Origin: Hordeum vulgare subsp. vulgare
Lineage: Eukaryota > Streptophyta > Magnoliopsida > Poales > Poaceae
DNA length: 64,000 bases
Assembly (NCBI RefSeq): GCF_904849725.1
Contig: NC_058522.1
Coordinates: 438,927,529-438,991,528 of the forward strand
Direction of reading: 5' to 3'
The notes under the pieces were generated by a model. The model searched no databases, was not told where the DNA came from, and saw only the letters and a program-made list of their open reading frames with translations. This document shows positions 45,401 through 55,852 of the stretch, piece after piece (within the stretch, counting starts at the first letter, position 1; the number at the start of each line of letters is the position of its first letter). Both the position numbers and the translations under genes were made by a program.

Positions 45401-47387
45401 ACTAAATAACTCATATGTGGAGTTTCGTCAATATGCAACTCGTTGCATATTGGACTTCACTTAATGTGTAGTGTTTGATTGCTGTGAATTGCCATGCCGT
45501 GTCTTGCGCATATTCACCTGTTCATGCATCATATGTGCATTGCATCTTGTCGTGTATATGCCGTATTGAATATCTTGTGTTGATTCTTGTTTCTGGTTTG
45601 CTTCGTCTCGATAGAGTTCCACAAGCGTGTCGGATTGTGAGGACCCGTTCGACTATGTCGGTTCGTCTACTTCACGGAGACATTCTTCTTCCAAGCGGGA
45701 TCTCAGGCAAGATGACCATTTCCCCAGATACCATTACTATCATCGTCGTGCTAGTATTATCGTTTCTGTCGCTATGTCTCGTTGCCTACCACATGTTAAA
45801 TATTAGCCTCTCAACAATGCCATGAAAACCTTCAACCTGTTTACAACCTAGCAAACCACTGATTGGCTATGTTACCGCTTGCTTAACCTTGTGTTAGCAT
45901 TGCTAGTTGCAGGTGCAGTTGATTCCATGTGATAACATGGGTTCCTTGTTATATCACCATATTAAAGCTATTTAATTTAATGAACCTATATACTTGGTAA
46001 AAGGTGGAAGGCTCGGCCTTTCTAGCCTGGTGTTTTGTTCCACCTTTGCCCCCTTAGTTTCGGCTACCGGTGTTATGTTCCATATTTTGAGCGCTCCTAA
46101 CACGATCGGGGTTGTTATGGGGACCCCCTTGATAATTCGTTTTAGATTAAAGCTGGTCTAGCAAGGCCCAACATTGGTTCTACATTTGCCCAACATAATA
46201 GTTCTGTTAATAATGAAATGCATAGGGAGTTAGCGCTACCCGAGGAGTAATTCAACATAATACAGAGGGGCCAGTGCTGTTGGTGTTGGTCCCAAACAGT
46301 CTGGCCGCGGGGCCACTGCGAGGAAACTCGAGATTTGGCACTCGTAACTAGTTCCATCCGGTCGTGTCCTGAGAACGAGATACGCGACTCCTATCGAGTT
46401 CGTCGACACACCGAGCGGCCTTGCTGGATTAGTTTTACCTTTGACGAATGTCTTGTGCATCGGGATTCCGGTGATGCTTTGGGTAATCTCAGAGTTGAGG
46501 TTTTCCACTAAGGAGTCCGACGAGATCGCGAGTTTCGTGATCGAGGATTTCTATGCGGCTTGTGGTAATTTGTGATGGATTAGTTGGAGCACCCCTGTAG
46601 GGTTAAATCTTTTCGGAAAGCCGTGCCTGCGGTTCTGTGGCAACGTGGAAACTTTGTTTAACACTTGTTCTAGAAAACTTGAATTAACTTAATTAAAATA
46701 TGCCAACTGAGTGTGTAACCGTGACTGTCTCTTTCGTGAGCTCCTTCTTCGATCGAGGACACGGTGGGGTTATGACCGACGTAAGTAGGTGTTCAGGATC
46801 ATTCATTTGATCATCAGTAGTCACGTCCTCTATGCGTAGATCTTCCCCCTCTTATTTCTTGTACTCGTTAGTTTAGCCACCAAATATATGCTTAGCCACT
46901 GCTGCAACCTCACCACTTAATCTTGTCTCACCTATTAAGCTTTGCTAGTCTTGATACCTTTGGAAATGAGATTGCTGAGTCCCCTGTGGCTCACAGATTA
47001 CTACAACACCAGTTGCAGGTACAGGTAAAGGTTACTTGACGTGAGCGCATTGATTGTTCATTTGGAGTTGCTTCTTCATCTTCTTCTTCATCGATATAGG
47101 ATGGGTTCCACGCCAGCAGCCTGGGATAGCAAGGATGGACGTCGTTCTTCATTTCTAGTTTATTTTTGTCCGTAGTCGGACCCTGCTCTTCTTCGTGTTA
47201 TTATGTTTTGTACTGATGTGACTCTGATGTAGGTTGTGGCGAGTGTAAGCCAATTCTATTTATATCTCATCTTTTGAGTACATGTACTTGTAACGATATC
47301 CATTCTTGCGAAACGACGAGATGCGCTTCTATCCCTAGCGAGGCTCTCGTGCCAAATTGAGGATAGGATCGCATCTTGAACGCTACA
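42476..47387 (+). repeat. LTR C2 (4912 bp), probable 3' LTR of a chromovirus element
   Basis: It starts TGTGACAACCCAAG and ends CTTGAACGCTACA. It is uninterrupted and serves as the reference for C1 and C3. It has TATTTAAA at 43041-43048, a gene-like GC-rich leader (43080-43780), and a possible splice donor TGGTGAGCA near 43757. Flanking bases (AGAGT left, GTAAT right) do not form a TSD, as expected for a 3' LTR. It does not match the 5' half of LTR D, so D and C2 are probably not a pair. Confidence 0.75.
43041..43048 (+). promoter_or_regulatory. TATA box of LTR C2
   Basis: TATTTAAA is conserved with C1 (6343-6350), followed by the same leader AAACCCTAGCC. Confidence 0.55.
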
Positions 47388-47744
47388 GTAATGTATCAGG
47401 TACACTATAAAGCCCCCCACCAACCACCCGAGAGAGGGGCTTGTTCCCTTCGCATTAACACACACACACCATTCCCGTAGAAGACACCAGAGAGGTAGTG
47501 AGACCGCAGACCAGAGTCCGTCTCCCTCCTCAGATACAGCTCGAGGAGCACCATTGTACTGTGATCTCATATAGTCACACAGGCAGGACTAGGGGTATTA
47601 CCTCATCGGAGGGCCCTAAACCTGGGTACATTGACGTCATGTGTCTAGCGCCTAAACCCGTTCCCAGACGCCGCCGGCGCCCGTCGGCCCCAAACCATGA
47701 GTTAAGCCACCCCATGGCATCTATCACGGAAATACCACGACAAT
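47388..47744. other. Unassigned sequence between LTR C2 and the MITE cluster
   Basis: It contains a GGGGCTTG inverted match around 47408-47450 and a short CA run near 47459-47468. I recognise neither a gene nor a full repeat; it may be an LTR fragment of another family. Confidence 0.3.
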
Positions 47745-48243
47745 ATCCGTATATAGTCTGTAATGAAAGAGAATGGCGTTTTGGAGCTTGGCCTCCATGG
47801 AGGCCGAAATTTTTGAAAAAATTAACATTCAAAAATTTTAGTTTCAAAAAATCTGAAAAAATATACAAGTTAACAAGGGTGTGATCTTTGTGTATGTAAA
47901 ATTTCAGGTCAAAATACCTTGAAACGTGACTATATAAAAAAGATAAATTCATGATCCGAAATGATGAATAGTAACATGCATTAAAAGGTCTTAGATTTGT
48001 CTTTTTTGCATAGCCCTCATTTCATAGTATTTCATTCTACAAAATTACACACTTATGTATTATACCTTCATCTATCTATGTATTTTTTTCAGAATTTTTT
48101 AAATATTAAATTACACACTTATGAAATACGAATTTTTAGGAAATTTGGAATTTTCTTTTGGAGGCCTCTAGGAAGCTCGGCCTCCAAAAACAATTTCCGG
48201 TAATGAAATATCTAAAAAAATCTATATTTAGGAACGGAACGAG
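47745..48243 (+). mobile_element. Right-half remnant of a Stowaway MITE, split by a Mutator-type MITE
   Basis: The flanks 47745-47768 and 48209-48243, read together, look like the right half of a Stowaway element, ending ATATTTAGGAACGGAACGAG and TA. The left half is missing. Confidence 0.5.
47769..48199. mobile_element. Mutator-type MITE (431 bp) with 9-bp TSD
   Basis: It is flanked by GTAATGAAA at 47760-47768 and 48200-48208, the length expected for Mutator-like transposition. The ends are imperfect inverted repeats: TTTTGGAG and GGCCTCC near the left end, GGAGGCC and CTCCAAAA near the right. The interior is AT rich with no ORF. Confidence 0.65.
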
Positions 48244-48774
48244 TATCAAATGTTACTCCAAAATTCATGACATTTCCAGGAGTGCATGGCGCAGCGACGA
48301 GGGAGCAGCGTGTGGGCGGTGTGGGTTCAAAGTTCCTGACCACACTGTTGGTCTAGGTCTAGGTCGCCCTCCTCAAGGAACTCTGGAAGATTGCCAAGTT
48401 GCCGTGTTTGGCCGTGGAACGTTGCTAAATTGCCGTGTCTTGACGCTGAGAAGTCAGCTTGCATACAGTAGGCGTGCGTACTGATCCTAGTCCGGCATCT
48501 GTAGTTTTCTGCAGCAGCGAATAGCTAATGGGAACTAAAGATCTTGTACGTGCTAAATCAAAGTCAGTCGGGAAAGCCAAAATAAGCTCGATCGAGAATC
48601 TTTCTGAAAGAAACAAGCTCCAGAACGATTGGTAATTACTGACTACTTGTAGAGGATTTCAGAGCGGGGTGTATGTGTGCGTGTGGAGGGAAACGAAGCA
48701 TATACTATCGACGCTTCTCGTTCACATCTTTGTTTTAAGGCATTGTGCGTATTTGTTTCCGTTGGACCTGACCG
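48244..48774. other. No recognisable feature
   Basis: Sequence of mixed composition between the MITE cluster and the Copia element. Short frames show no domain. It could be low-copy DNA. Confidence 0.3.
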
Positions 48775-48779
48775 AACTA

Positions 48780-49153
48780 TGTTAGGTTGATCTCCTCCGA
48801 TAGGCCCAACGGCCTATTGGGCCCTTGGTCATCACATCCTCATCGGAGGCGTCCAACCCTTATATGGTTGGTGGGTCCCTGTGACCTGCGTATATAAAGA
48901 GTGGTGGGGTCGGGGCACGGTTCACAAGGTTCACCGCAGCCGCACTCCTCACCCACAAACCTACCGATCTAGGGCGTACGCAGTGCTCACGGGAAGCACC
49001 GCCGCCGCCACCACATCTCTCTCTTTTGCCACTGTCGTCATCACCTTCGTCCCTCTCTGATGATGTCAGGCTCGAGTTCCTCGAGCACAGGACAAGGTAA
49101 AACCTCTACCCCTACCGGGCTAATCTAGCCTAGAAGATCCACGAGATCTAACA
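48780..49153 (+). repeat. 5' LTR of Copia element I
   Basis: It has a TATA box GTATATAAAG near 48888-48897 and ends GATCTAACA. Upstream of the TATA lies AGGCCCAACGGCCTATTGGGCCC, an inverted pair of GGCCCAA and TTGGGCC motifs. Confidence 0.93.
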
Positions 49154-49154
49154 A

Positions 49155-49167
49155 TGATAACAGAGCC
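49155..49167 (+). other. Primer-binding site of Copia element I (initiator tRNA-Met, degraded)
   Basis: TGATAACAGAGCC, one base after the LTR, resembles the iMet PBS TGGTATCAGAGC with substitutions. Confidence 0.6.
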
Positions 49168-50638
49168 ACTCGGCCTTAGATTGGTTTCGGTAGAAAGAAG
49201 AAAAGAAAAGTTTTTTTCCCATCCCCGCGATGAACCCTAACAGGGCAAAGTTCAAAAGCAAAGTGAAACTTAACCGAAGAAGGCCTCGGGCCGCCGGCAA
49301 AGAGCGCCGCCTCGGCCGCGCCTGTTCCCCTCGATCCCCACACGCATCGGCAAGCCGACGTGTGGGGAAGAAGAACACACCTCTCCGGGGGCAAAGTGCA
49401 GATCGGATTGGATCCGAAAAAGCAAACAAAAAAGGCAGAGAGACCAACTCCTCCGGGGGCAAAGAACACCACTGCATGGCAAAAGGCACCGCAGCCATGC
49501 CGTTCGACGGCGGCGCGCTTCTGCTAAGGGAAACGCGCCACCGGCGAAGGGGAGGCAACGGAGCGAAGGCAAAAGTTCCTCTCTCTGTAACGGAATAAGC
49601 GGCAAAAGGGCACTCCCCTACACCGCTTGAAGGCGGCGCGCTCTTTCTCGGGAGCTCGCGTGCACCGGCAAGTGGAGAAGAGGGGGCCGCTGCCTGACGC
49701 CGTCGCAGGTCCTCCGATTGTTGTGGTGGTAAGAGGGAGCAAGGGGACGGCCGAGAGAACTCGCGCTGCGGGCTGCCGCGTGAGAGGGTGGCGCGCGTGG
49801 CCAAGGGGCCATGGTTGCCACTGCCGGCGGTCAGCCCTCGAACCCGTTGCGGAGCAAGGAGCTCGCGTGAGAGAGCTCTCTGCGGGAGAGCAGAGGCGAC
49901 GTGAGCGGCGCCGGCGGCCAGCCCTGGGCTCTTCGGCGGGGCAGGAGAGCCGCCGCGCGAGAGAGCCCAGCCGCTACGAGCGAGAGAGAGGAGCCCAGCG
50001 GCGCAAGTAGGCAGAGGAGAGCAGATCAGCGCGATGGGGAAAGAATGGATTAGGGTTTCGGTCTGTGGTGGCTGTGGCCGATTTTGTCCAGGAGAAATCG
50101 ATGGACCACCATCAGATTAGATTCGACGGCCCCCAGCGTTCTCAGAGCAAACCCTAGCACAAACCGGGCCACCAGGGCCGCAAGCACCAGGCCAGAGGCC
50201 GGCGGGAGCTGAGCCGGCCCAGACCGAGGAGGGGCGAGGCCGACTTGGCACGCAGGGAGCGCGCAGGAGCCCCTGTCGGGCCAGGCCGTTTTCGGCCCAC
50301 AGAGTCCGTGACAGGATTTTCATTTAAAGAAGTTTTCGGTTTAAATTCACGTTTTCCGCTGCAAAGTAATTTTAATAATGCTCTTTTGTGAAGTAAATAA
50401 TGTTTAGAGAGAATAAACTTTAAAAGCATATTAAAGTGATTATTGAAATATGGTTATGTTAACGTTATCATGTTTTACTATTGACATTAAAGATGCATTT
50501 ATTTTTATTATTTGCCCAACAGTAACATAGATTTATTTGCATAGACAACTGTATGTTTAATTTGACCAACGTTAGATTATTGCATATGATTGTTATACTG
50601 ATATCACTTACATTGTGATTTCAGGAGGCTTTCACCTG
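49168..50638 (+). other. Unusually long leader of Copia element I
   Basis: About 1.47 kb lies between PBS and the gag ATG. The first 1.15 kb is GC rich; the last 0.3 kb is AT rich and ends in a good splice-acceptor-like TGTGATTTCAG (to about 50624) 15 bases before the ATG. Frames on both strands (for example 49148-49804 on the minus strand) are compositionally biased and show no domain. It may contain an intron or captured host DNA. Confidence 0.45.
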
Positions 50639-51015
50639 ATGAGTTGCCTAAAGGACGTTCCTACATTCAGAGGTGATAATTACACTGAGTGGAGGAAGAA
50701 AGTTGACATGGATTTTATCTGTGCTGAGGTGGACTGGGTTCTGAAGGAACCACATCCCGTTGAACCTCCAGAGCGAGTCAGAGATGCAAAAGACAATGAT
50801 GCTGCATGGGAAAAAAGCCAGAGGGATTATCCTCCACTAGAGATGTCCTACTCCCTCAGCAACCAAAAGTTGGTAAATGCCAACAAAAAGTGTTTGACAT
50901 TTATAAAGAATACAATTGAGAATGCCAATTGTGGGCTCAGTTGCACAGTGCACTTCGACAGGGGAGTTGCTTGCCAAGATAAAGAGTCAGTTCACTCGCT
51001 CTTCAAAGACATATG
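50639..51015 (+). pseudogene. Copia gag, N-terminal part (split by solo LTR C3)
   Basis: It starts at ATG 50639. Recognisable Copia gag features are FRGDNYTEWRKKVDMDF, EMSYSLSNQK and NANKKCLTFIKNTIENA. A frameshift lies near 50960-50990. The frame is interrupted at 51015 by C3 and continues at 55449, where NYTGGGHGIREHILRMSN and VHLVMTSLPKEFKTFVVNYN (UBN2-type) follow. Reading from before to after the insertion, with one TSD copy, keeps a plausible gag frame. The start is the first ATG after the acceptor-like site. Confidence 0.8.
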
Positions 51016-54000
51016 TGTCACGTCCAAGATGCGACCCTATCCTCAATTTGGCACGAGGGCCTCGTCAGGGATAGAAGCGCATCTCGTCGTGTCGCAAGAA
51101 TGGATATCGTTACAAGTACATGTACTGAAAAGAAGAGATATATAATAGCATTAGCTTACACTCGCCACAAGCTACATCAGAGTCACATCAGTACATTACA
51201 TAATCATCAAGAGTAAGAGCAGGGTCTGACTACGGACGAAAACAAACGAGAAAATAAGAACGACGCCATCCTTGCTATCCCAGGCTGCCGACCTGGAACC
51301 CATCCTAGATCGATGAAGAAGAAGAAGAAGAAGCAACTCCAAATGAACAATCAATGCGCTCGCGTCAAGTAACCTTTACCTGTACCTGCAACTGGTGTTG
51401 TAGTAATCTGTGAGCCACAGGGGACTCAGCAATCTCATTTCCAAAGGTATCAAGACTAGCAAAGCTTAATGGGTGAGGTAAGCTTAAGTGGTGAGGTTGC
51501 AACAGCAGCTAAGCATATATTTCGTGGCTAAACTTACGAGTACAAGAATAAAGAGGTGGATGATCTACGCATAACGGACGTGAACTACTGATGATCAAAT
51601 GAATGATCCTGAACACCTACCTACGTCAGACATAACCCCACCGTGTCCTCGATCGGAGAAGGAACTCACGAAAGAGACAGTCACGGTTACGCACACAGTT
51701 GGCATATTTTAATTAAATTACTTCAAGTTATCTAGAACCAGTGTTAAACAAAGTTTCCACGTTGCCACATAACCGCGGTCACGGCTTTCCGAAAAGATTT
51801 AACCCTGCACGGGTGCTCCAACTAGTCCATCACAAATTACCACAAGCCGCATAGAAATCCTCAATCACGAAGCTCGCGATCTCGTCGGATTCCCTAGTGG
51901 AAAACCTCAACTCTGAGATTACCCAAAGAATCACCGGAATCCCGATGCACAAGATATTTCGTCAAAGGTAAAACTAATCCAGCAAGGCCACCCAGTGTGT
52001 CGACGATCCCGATAGGAGCCGCGTATCTCGTTCTCAGGACAGACCGTCTATGCATAGTGGACGGGAACCAAACCTCGAGTTGCCCCGCGGTGGCACCGCC
52101 GACTGCTAGGTGGGTGGACCAACACTCATGAGGAGCACTGGCCCGGGGGTTGATTAAATTTCCTCGGGTTAATTACTCCCTATGCGATTCATTAGTTATT
52201 AGGAAAATGTAGTACCAAAGTTGGGCCTTGCCAGACCAGCTTTAATCTAAAACGAATTATCAAGGGGGTCCCCATAACAACCCTGATTGTGTTAGGAGCG
52301 CTCAATTATGGAACATAACACCGGTAGCCGAAACTAAGGGGGCAAAGGTGGAACAAAACACCAGGCTAGAAAGGACGAGCCTTCCACCTTTTACCAAGTA
52401 TATAGGTGCATTAAATTAAATAGCATTAATAGGGTGATATGACAAGGAACCCATGTTATCACATGGAAGAAACTGCACCTGCAACTAGCAACGCTAACAC
52501 ATGATTAAGCAAGCAGTAACATAGCCAACCAGTGGTTTTCTAGGTCGAACAGGTTGAAGGTTATCATGGCATGGTTGAGAGGCTGATATTTAACATGTGG
52601 TAGGCAACGAGACATAAACGATAGAAGCGGTAAAACTAGCATGGCAATGATAGTAATGGTATCTGGGGAAATGGTCATCTTGCCTGAGGTCCTGCTTGGA
52701 AGAAAAACAACTCCATGAAGCAGTCAAACCGATGTAGTCAAACGGGACATCACATTCCGACACGCTTGCGGAACTCTATCGAGACGGAGCAAACCGGAAA
52801 CAAATATCAACACAGATATTCACCACGACAAATGCAAGACATGATGCACACCATAATATGATGCATGATCAGATCAAAATGCAAGGGATGGCATGGCAAT
52901 TCACCTCACACAAACCCTACACATTAAGTGAAGCTCGATATGCAACGAGTTGCATATCGACGAAACTCCACGTTTAATTATTTAATGCACTCCCGTACAT
53001 TTACACGACAATATTAAATTGTTGTTAACATGGCGAGGGGTGGAGCGGTGATCCTACAAGTCATCCTAGACGGTTAACACACGGAACTTAGAACGGAGCT
53101 ACGGCACAAGAGACATGCCACACAAGATATTATGCCATGAATGCATCATGAATGCAAGTTACAACACCACGATAAGAAGAGAAAGAAGCATGTGTCGCCA
53201 CGGCGAGCAAAAGGGAACCATGGCGGCAAAACGGAAACGAAGCCACGACAACGTTCCTATCCCGATAACTCGTCGAGATGTCGGTGCCAACGAATAGGGC
53301 GCGCGTGCGGGAACGCTAAATAAAGATGGGGTGATCCCGCTACCGGTTCCCATGTGTCGAGGGAACGACGAAAAGGAAGACAACATGCAACGGGCAAACA
53401 TACGGCGCAAACATACGATACATCTCATACAACATTTGCATTCGGTTCACGACACGTCCCATCGGTATACCTTTGAAGCGTGCATATCGGAGTGGTTCGG
53501 AACATTGCGGTGTGAACATATGTCATCGTGGAAGTCGTGGTACTCCGGTCTCGTCGACGGTAGTCGTACTCTTGGTGTCGGTAGACGGGTCTTCGACGAC
53601 GGTAGTCGAACACAGTTCCGGGGGTCGTCGAGGACGACGTGGTGCTCGGCGAATTTGTCGGTTCCACGAAGGAGGGGATGGTGCTCGTGAACTTCGGCGA
53701 CGCAGCGAGCGACAACAGCAACGCGACTACAACAGCAACAGCAGCAAGCAACAGCGACACAACAGCATGGCAAACTAGCACTATCTAGCAGCAACTAGCT
53801 TGAAGCCTAGCAGCTAACTAGCATAAGCAACATCAAACATCTACAGCAAGCAACAACTAAGCAGACTATGCCACCTAGCAGCAACTAGTAGCAGCCGGCA
53901 GCAGCAGAACTAGCAGCAATAGCAATTAGCAACTACAGCAAACGCAACACATCCAACCAGCAACAACAGCAATGCAGGCAAGCTTAGCAGCAGCTTAGCA

Positions 54001-55443
54001 ATCGCATCAGGCAGCGGCAACAGCATGCGGCAACACAGAGTAGCAGCGCAAGCAACATCCAACAGCACAACAACTATCTACAGCAACAGCAGCAAAACTC
54101 TGGCAGCAGCAGGCTACAGCAAGCATGGCACGACAGCTAGCAACTGACTCGGCAGGCTACCCAGCAGCTACAACAGCTACCCGCAGCAGCAAAACGGCAA
54201 GCATGAAAGCAACAGCAACAGCAACCTGCAGCTATCTAGCAACAGCAGTAGGCAACGGCCACTACTGGCAGCAACAGCAACAAAGCGGCATGCAGGCAAC
54301 ACGGCAACAGGAGCAATGGCAGGAGGAGGCCGGGGTCCTGGAGGGAGCTTGGCGGCGGCCGCACGAGCTCGGGACGAGGGCGGCGACCTGGGAATGGCGA
54401 GGACGAGGGCACATCGGCGGGGCGGCGCCGGCGAGCAGTGAGGCGACATGCACCCGGCGAGGAGGAGGAGTCGGCAGGGCGGTGGAGGAGCTCCTCGAGG
54501 GGAATGGCGGCGAGGGCCTGGCGGGCGAGCGCGTGCGGGGCCAGGGGCGACGTCGAGCACCGGCGAGCACGGCGGCAGCAGGCCATGGCGGCGCGAGGCC
54601 GAGGACGGGGGGAGGCGGCTCGACGGGAACTGGAGTCGGCGACTGACGGGAGCGAGGGCAGCGCGCGGGGCCGCCGGTGGCGAGCACGACGCCTAGGGGA
54701 GGCGAGCACGGGAGGCCAGGGAGGAAGAGGGATCGGGATCAGGGCAGAGGGGGGAACGAGAGGAGGGAGAGGATGGCGCGAGGGGGAAGGAGACGTTGGG
54801 GGAGCGGTATGGGGAGTCCAGCTGGGCCTTGGGCCTTGGCCGGCTGGCTCCTCTCCCTCTCTCTTGCCTTTTTTTTATAAAACATCAAACCCACTCACAC
54901 GAAAAAGATTTAACAAAAGAGATAAAATAATAAATAAATAAAATATCTTTTCTAACTGCTTAAAAACATACCCGAACTATAAGAAATAGCTTGGGCATCT
55001 TTTAAAGAAATAAAATGAAACCTTTTTTAAGAATAAAATAAAACCCTTTTACAAGAGAATAAAATAAACCCCATTTTTAGAGAATGGAAAGAGACTCTAA
55101 TTTTAAAATAAAACAAAATAATAAAATAAAGGAAACCCAAGGGGTTGCCTCCACCTTTAATAAAATGAGTTTTAAAAGAAGGCGAATTTATTTTGAAGGG
55201 GTTAAAACTGAAATCTGAACGCAACCGCAACACAAAATAAGAGGGGAGAGAAGGGGAGTTCCTATCGCTCTAAAGACTTTGAGAGAACTCACAACTCAGA
55301 TCACACCACGCAACAGAACATGCAGGATGCCATGCATGATGCCATGATGCAAACTAAATGACGATGCAACAAATAAAAATAATCACACGACGGAAACAGA
55401 AATAAAGGGGAATCTTCTGGGACGTCGGCATCGGGCTGTCACA
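51016..55443 (-). mobile_element. Solo LTR C3 (4428 bp) inserted in Copia gag
   Basis: On the minus strand it starts TGTGACAGCCCGATG and ends CTTGGACGTGACA, the termini of the C LTR family. The TSD is ATATG (51011-51015 and 55444-55448). No internal region or second LTR is present, so it is a solo LTR. Minus-strand TTTTATAAAAAAA near 54871-54885 is a likely TATA box, followed by a GC-rich leader (54850-54320). The stretch 53700-54310 is made of degenerate CAG/CAA/AGC units on the plus strand. Frames within it are low complexity. Confidence 0.9.
53700..54310. repeat. Degenerate AGC/AAC trinucleotide-rich tract in C3
   Basis: The tract has short units such as CAGCAACAGCAAC and CTAGCAGCAAC without a fixed period. 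Similar TGCTACTG-rich tracts occur in the LTRs of A and B. It accounts for the open frames seen here on both strands. Confidence 0.65.
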
Positions 55444-55448
55444 ATATG

Positions 55449-55852
55449 CCACCCAGTTGATAAAACAACTGGTTACAGAGAACTACACTGGAGGTGGCCA
55501 TGGCATAAGGGAGCACATCCTTCGGATGAGCAACATGGAAGCAAAGCTAAAGCCCATGGACATGGATCTGGAGATCAAACCAGCTCTCCTCGTCCACCTG
55601 GTCATGACTTCACTGCCAAAGGAATTTAAGACCTTTGTTGTGAACTACAACATGCAGCCTGATACATGGGACATAGAAAAGGTAATAGCAATGTGTGCCC
55701 AAGAAGAGGAGAGAATTAAAGCTTTACATGGTGGCTCCCTGAACTATGTGAAGGAAAATAAAAAGAATTTCTAACCCAACAACAAAGGTTCTCCCTCAAA
55801 GCCACATGGTAAAGGTCCCGCTCATTTTCAGTATCAGCAAAAGCCTCTTCCA
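55449..55852 (+). pseudogene. Copia gag, C-terminal part
   Basis: The frame at 55457-55771 continues gag through DIEKVIAMCAQEEERIKAL and ends in a TAA stop at 55772. A linker leads to the zinc-knuckle region in the next piece. See the N-terminal part for the split. Confidence 0.75.

Noticed and set aside
49148..49804. 218-residue minus-strand frame in the Copia leader
   Set aside because: Composition-driven frame in GC-rich DNA overlapping the LTR end and PBS; no recognisable domain.
54125..54941. Overlapping long frames on both strands in solo LTR C3
   Set aside because: Low-complexity GC-rich leader sequence of the LTR; no homology recognised.
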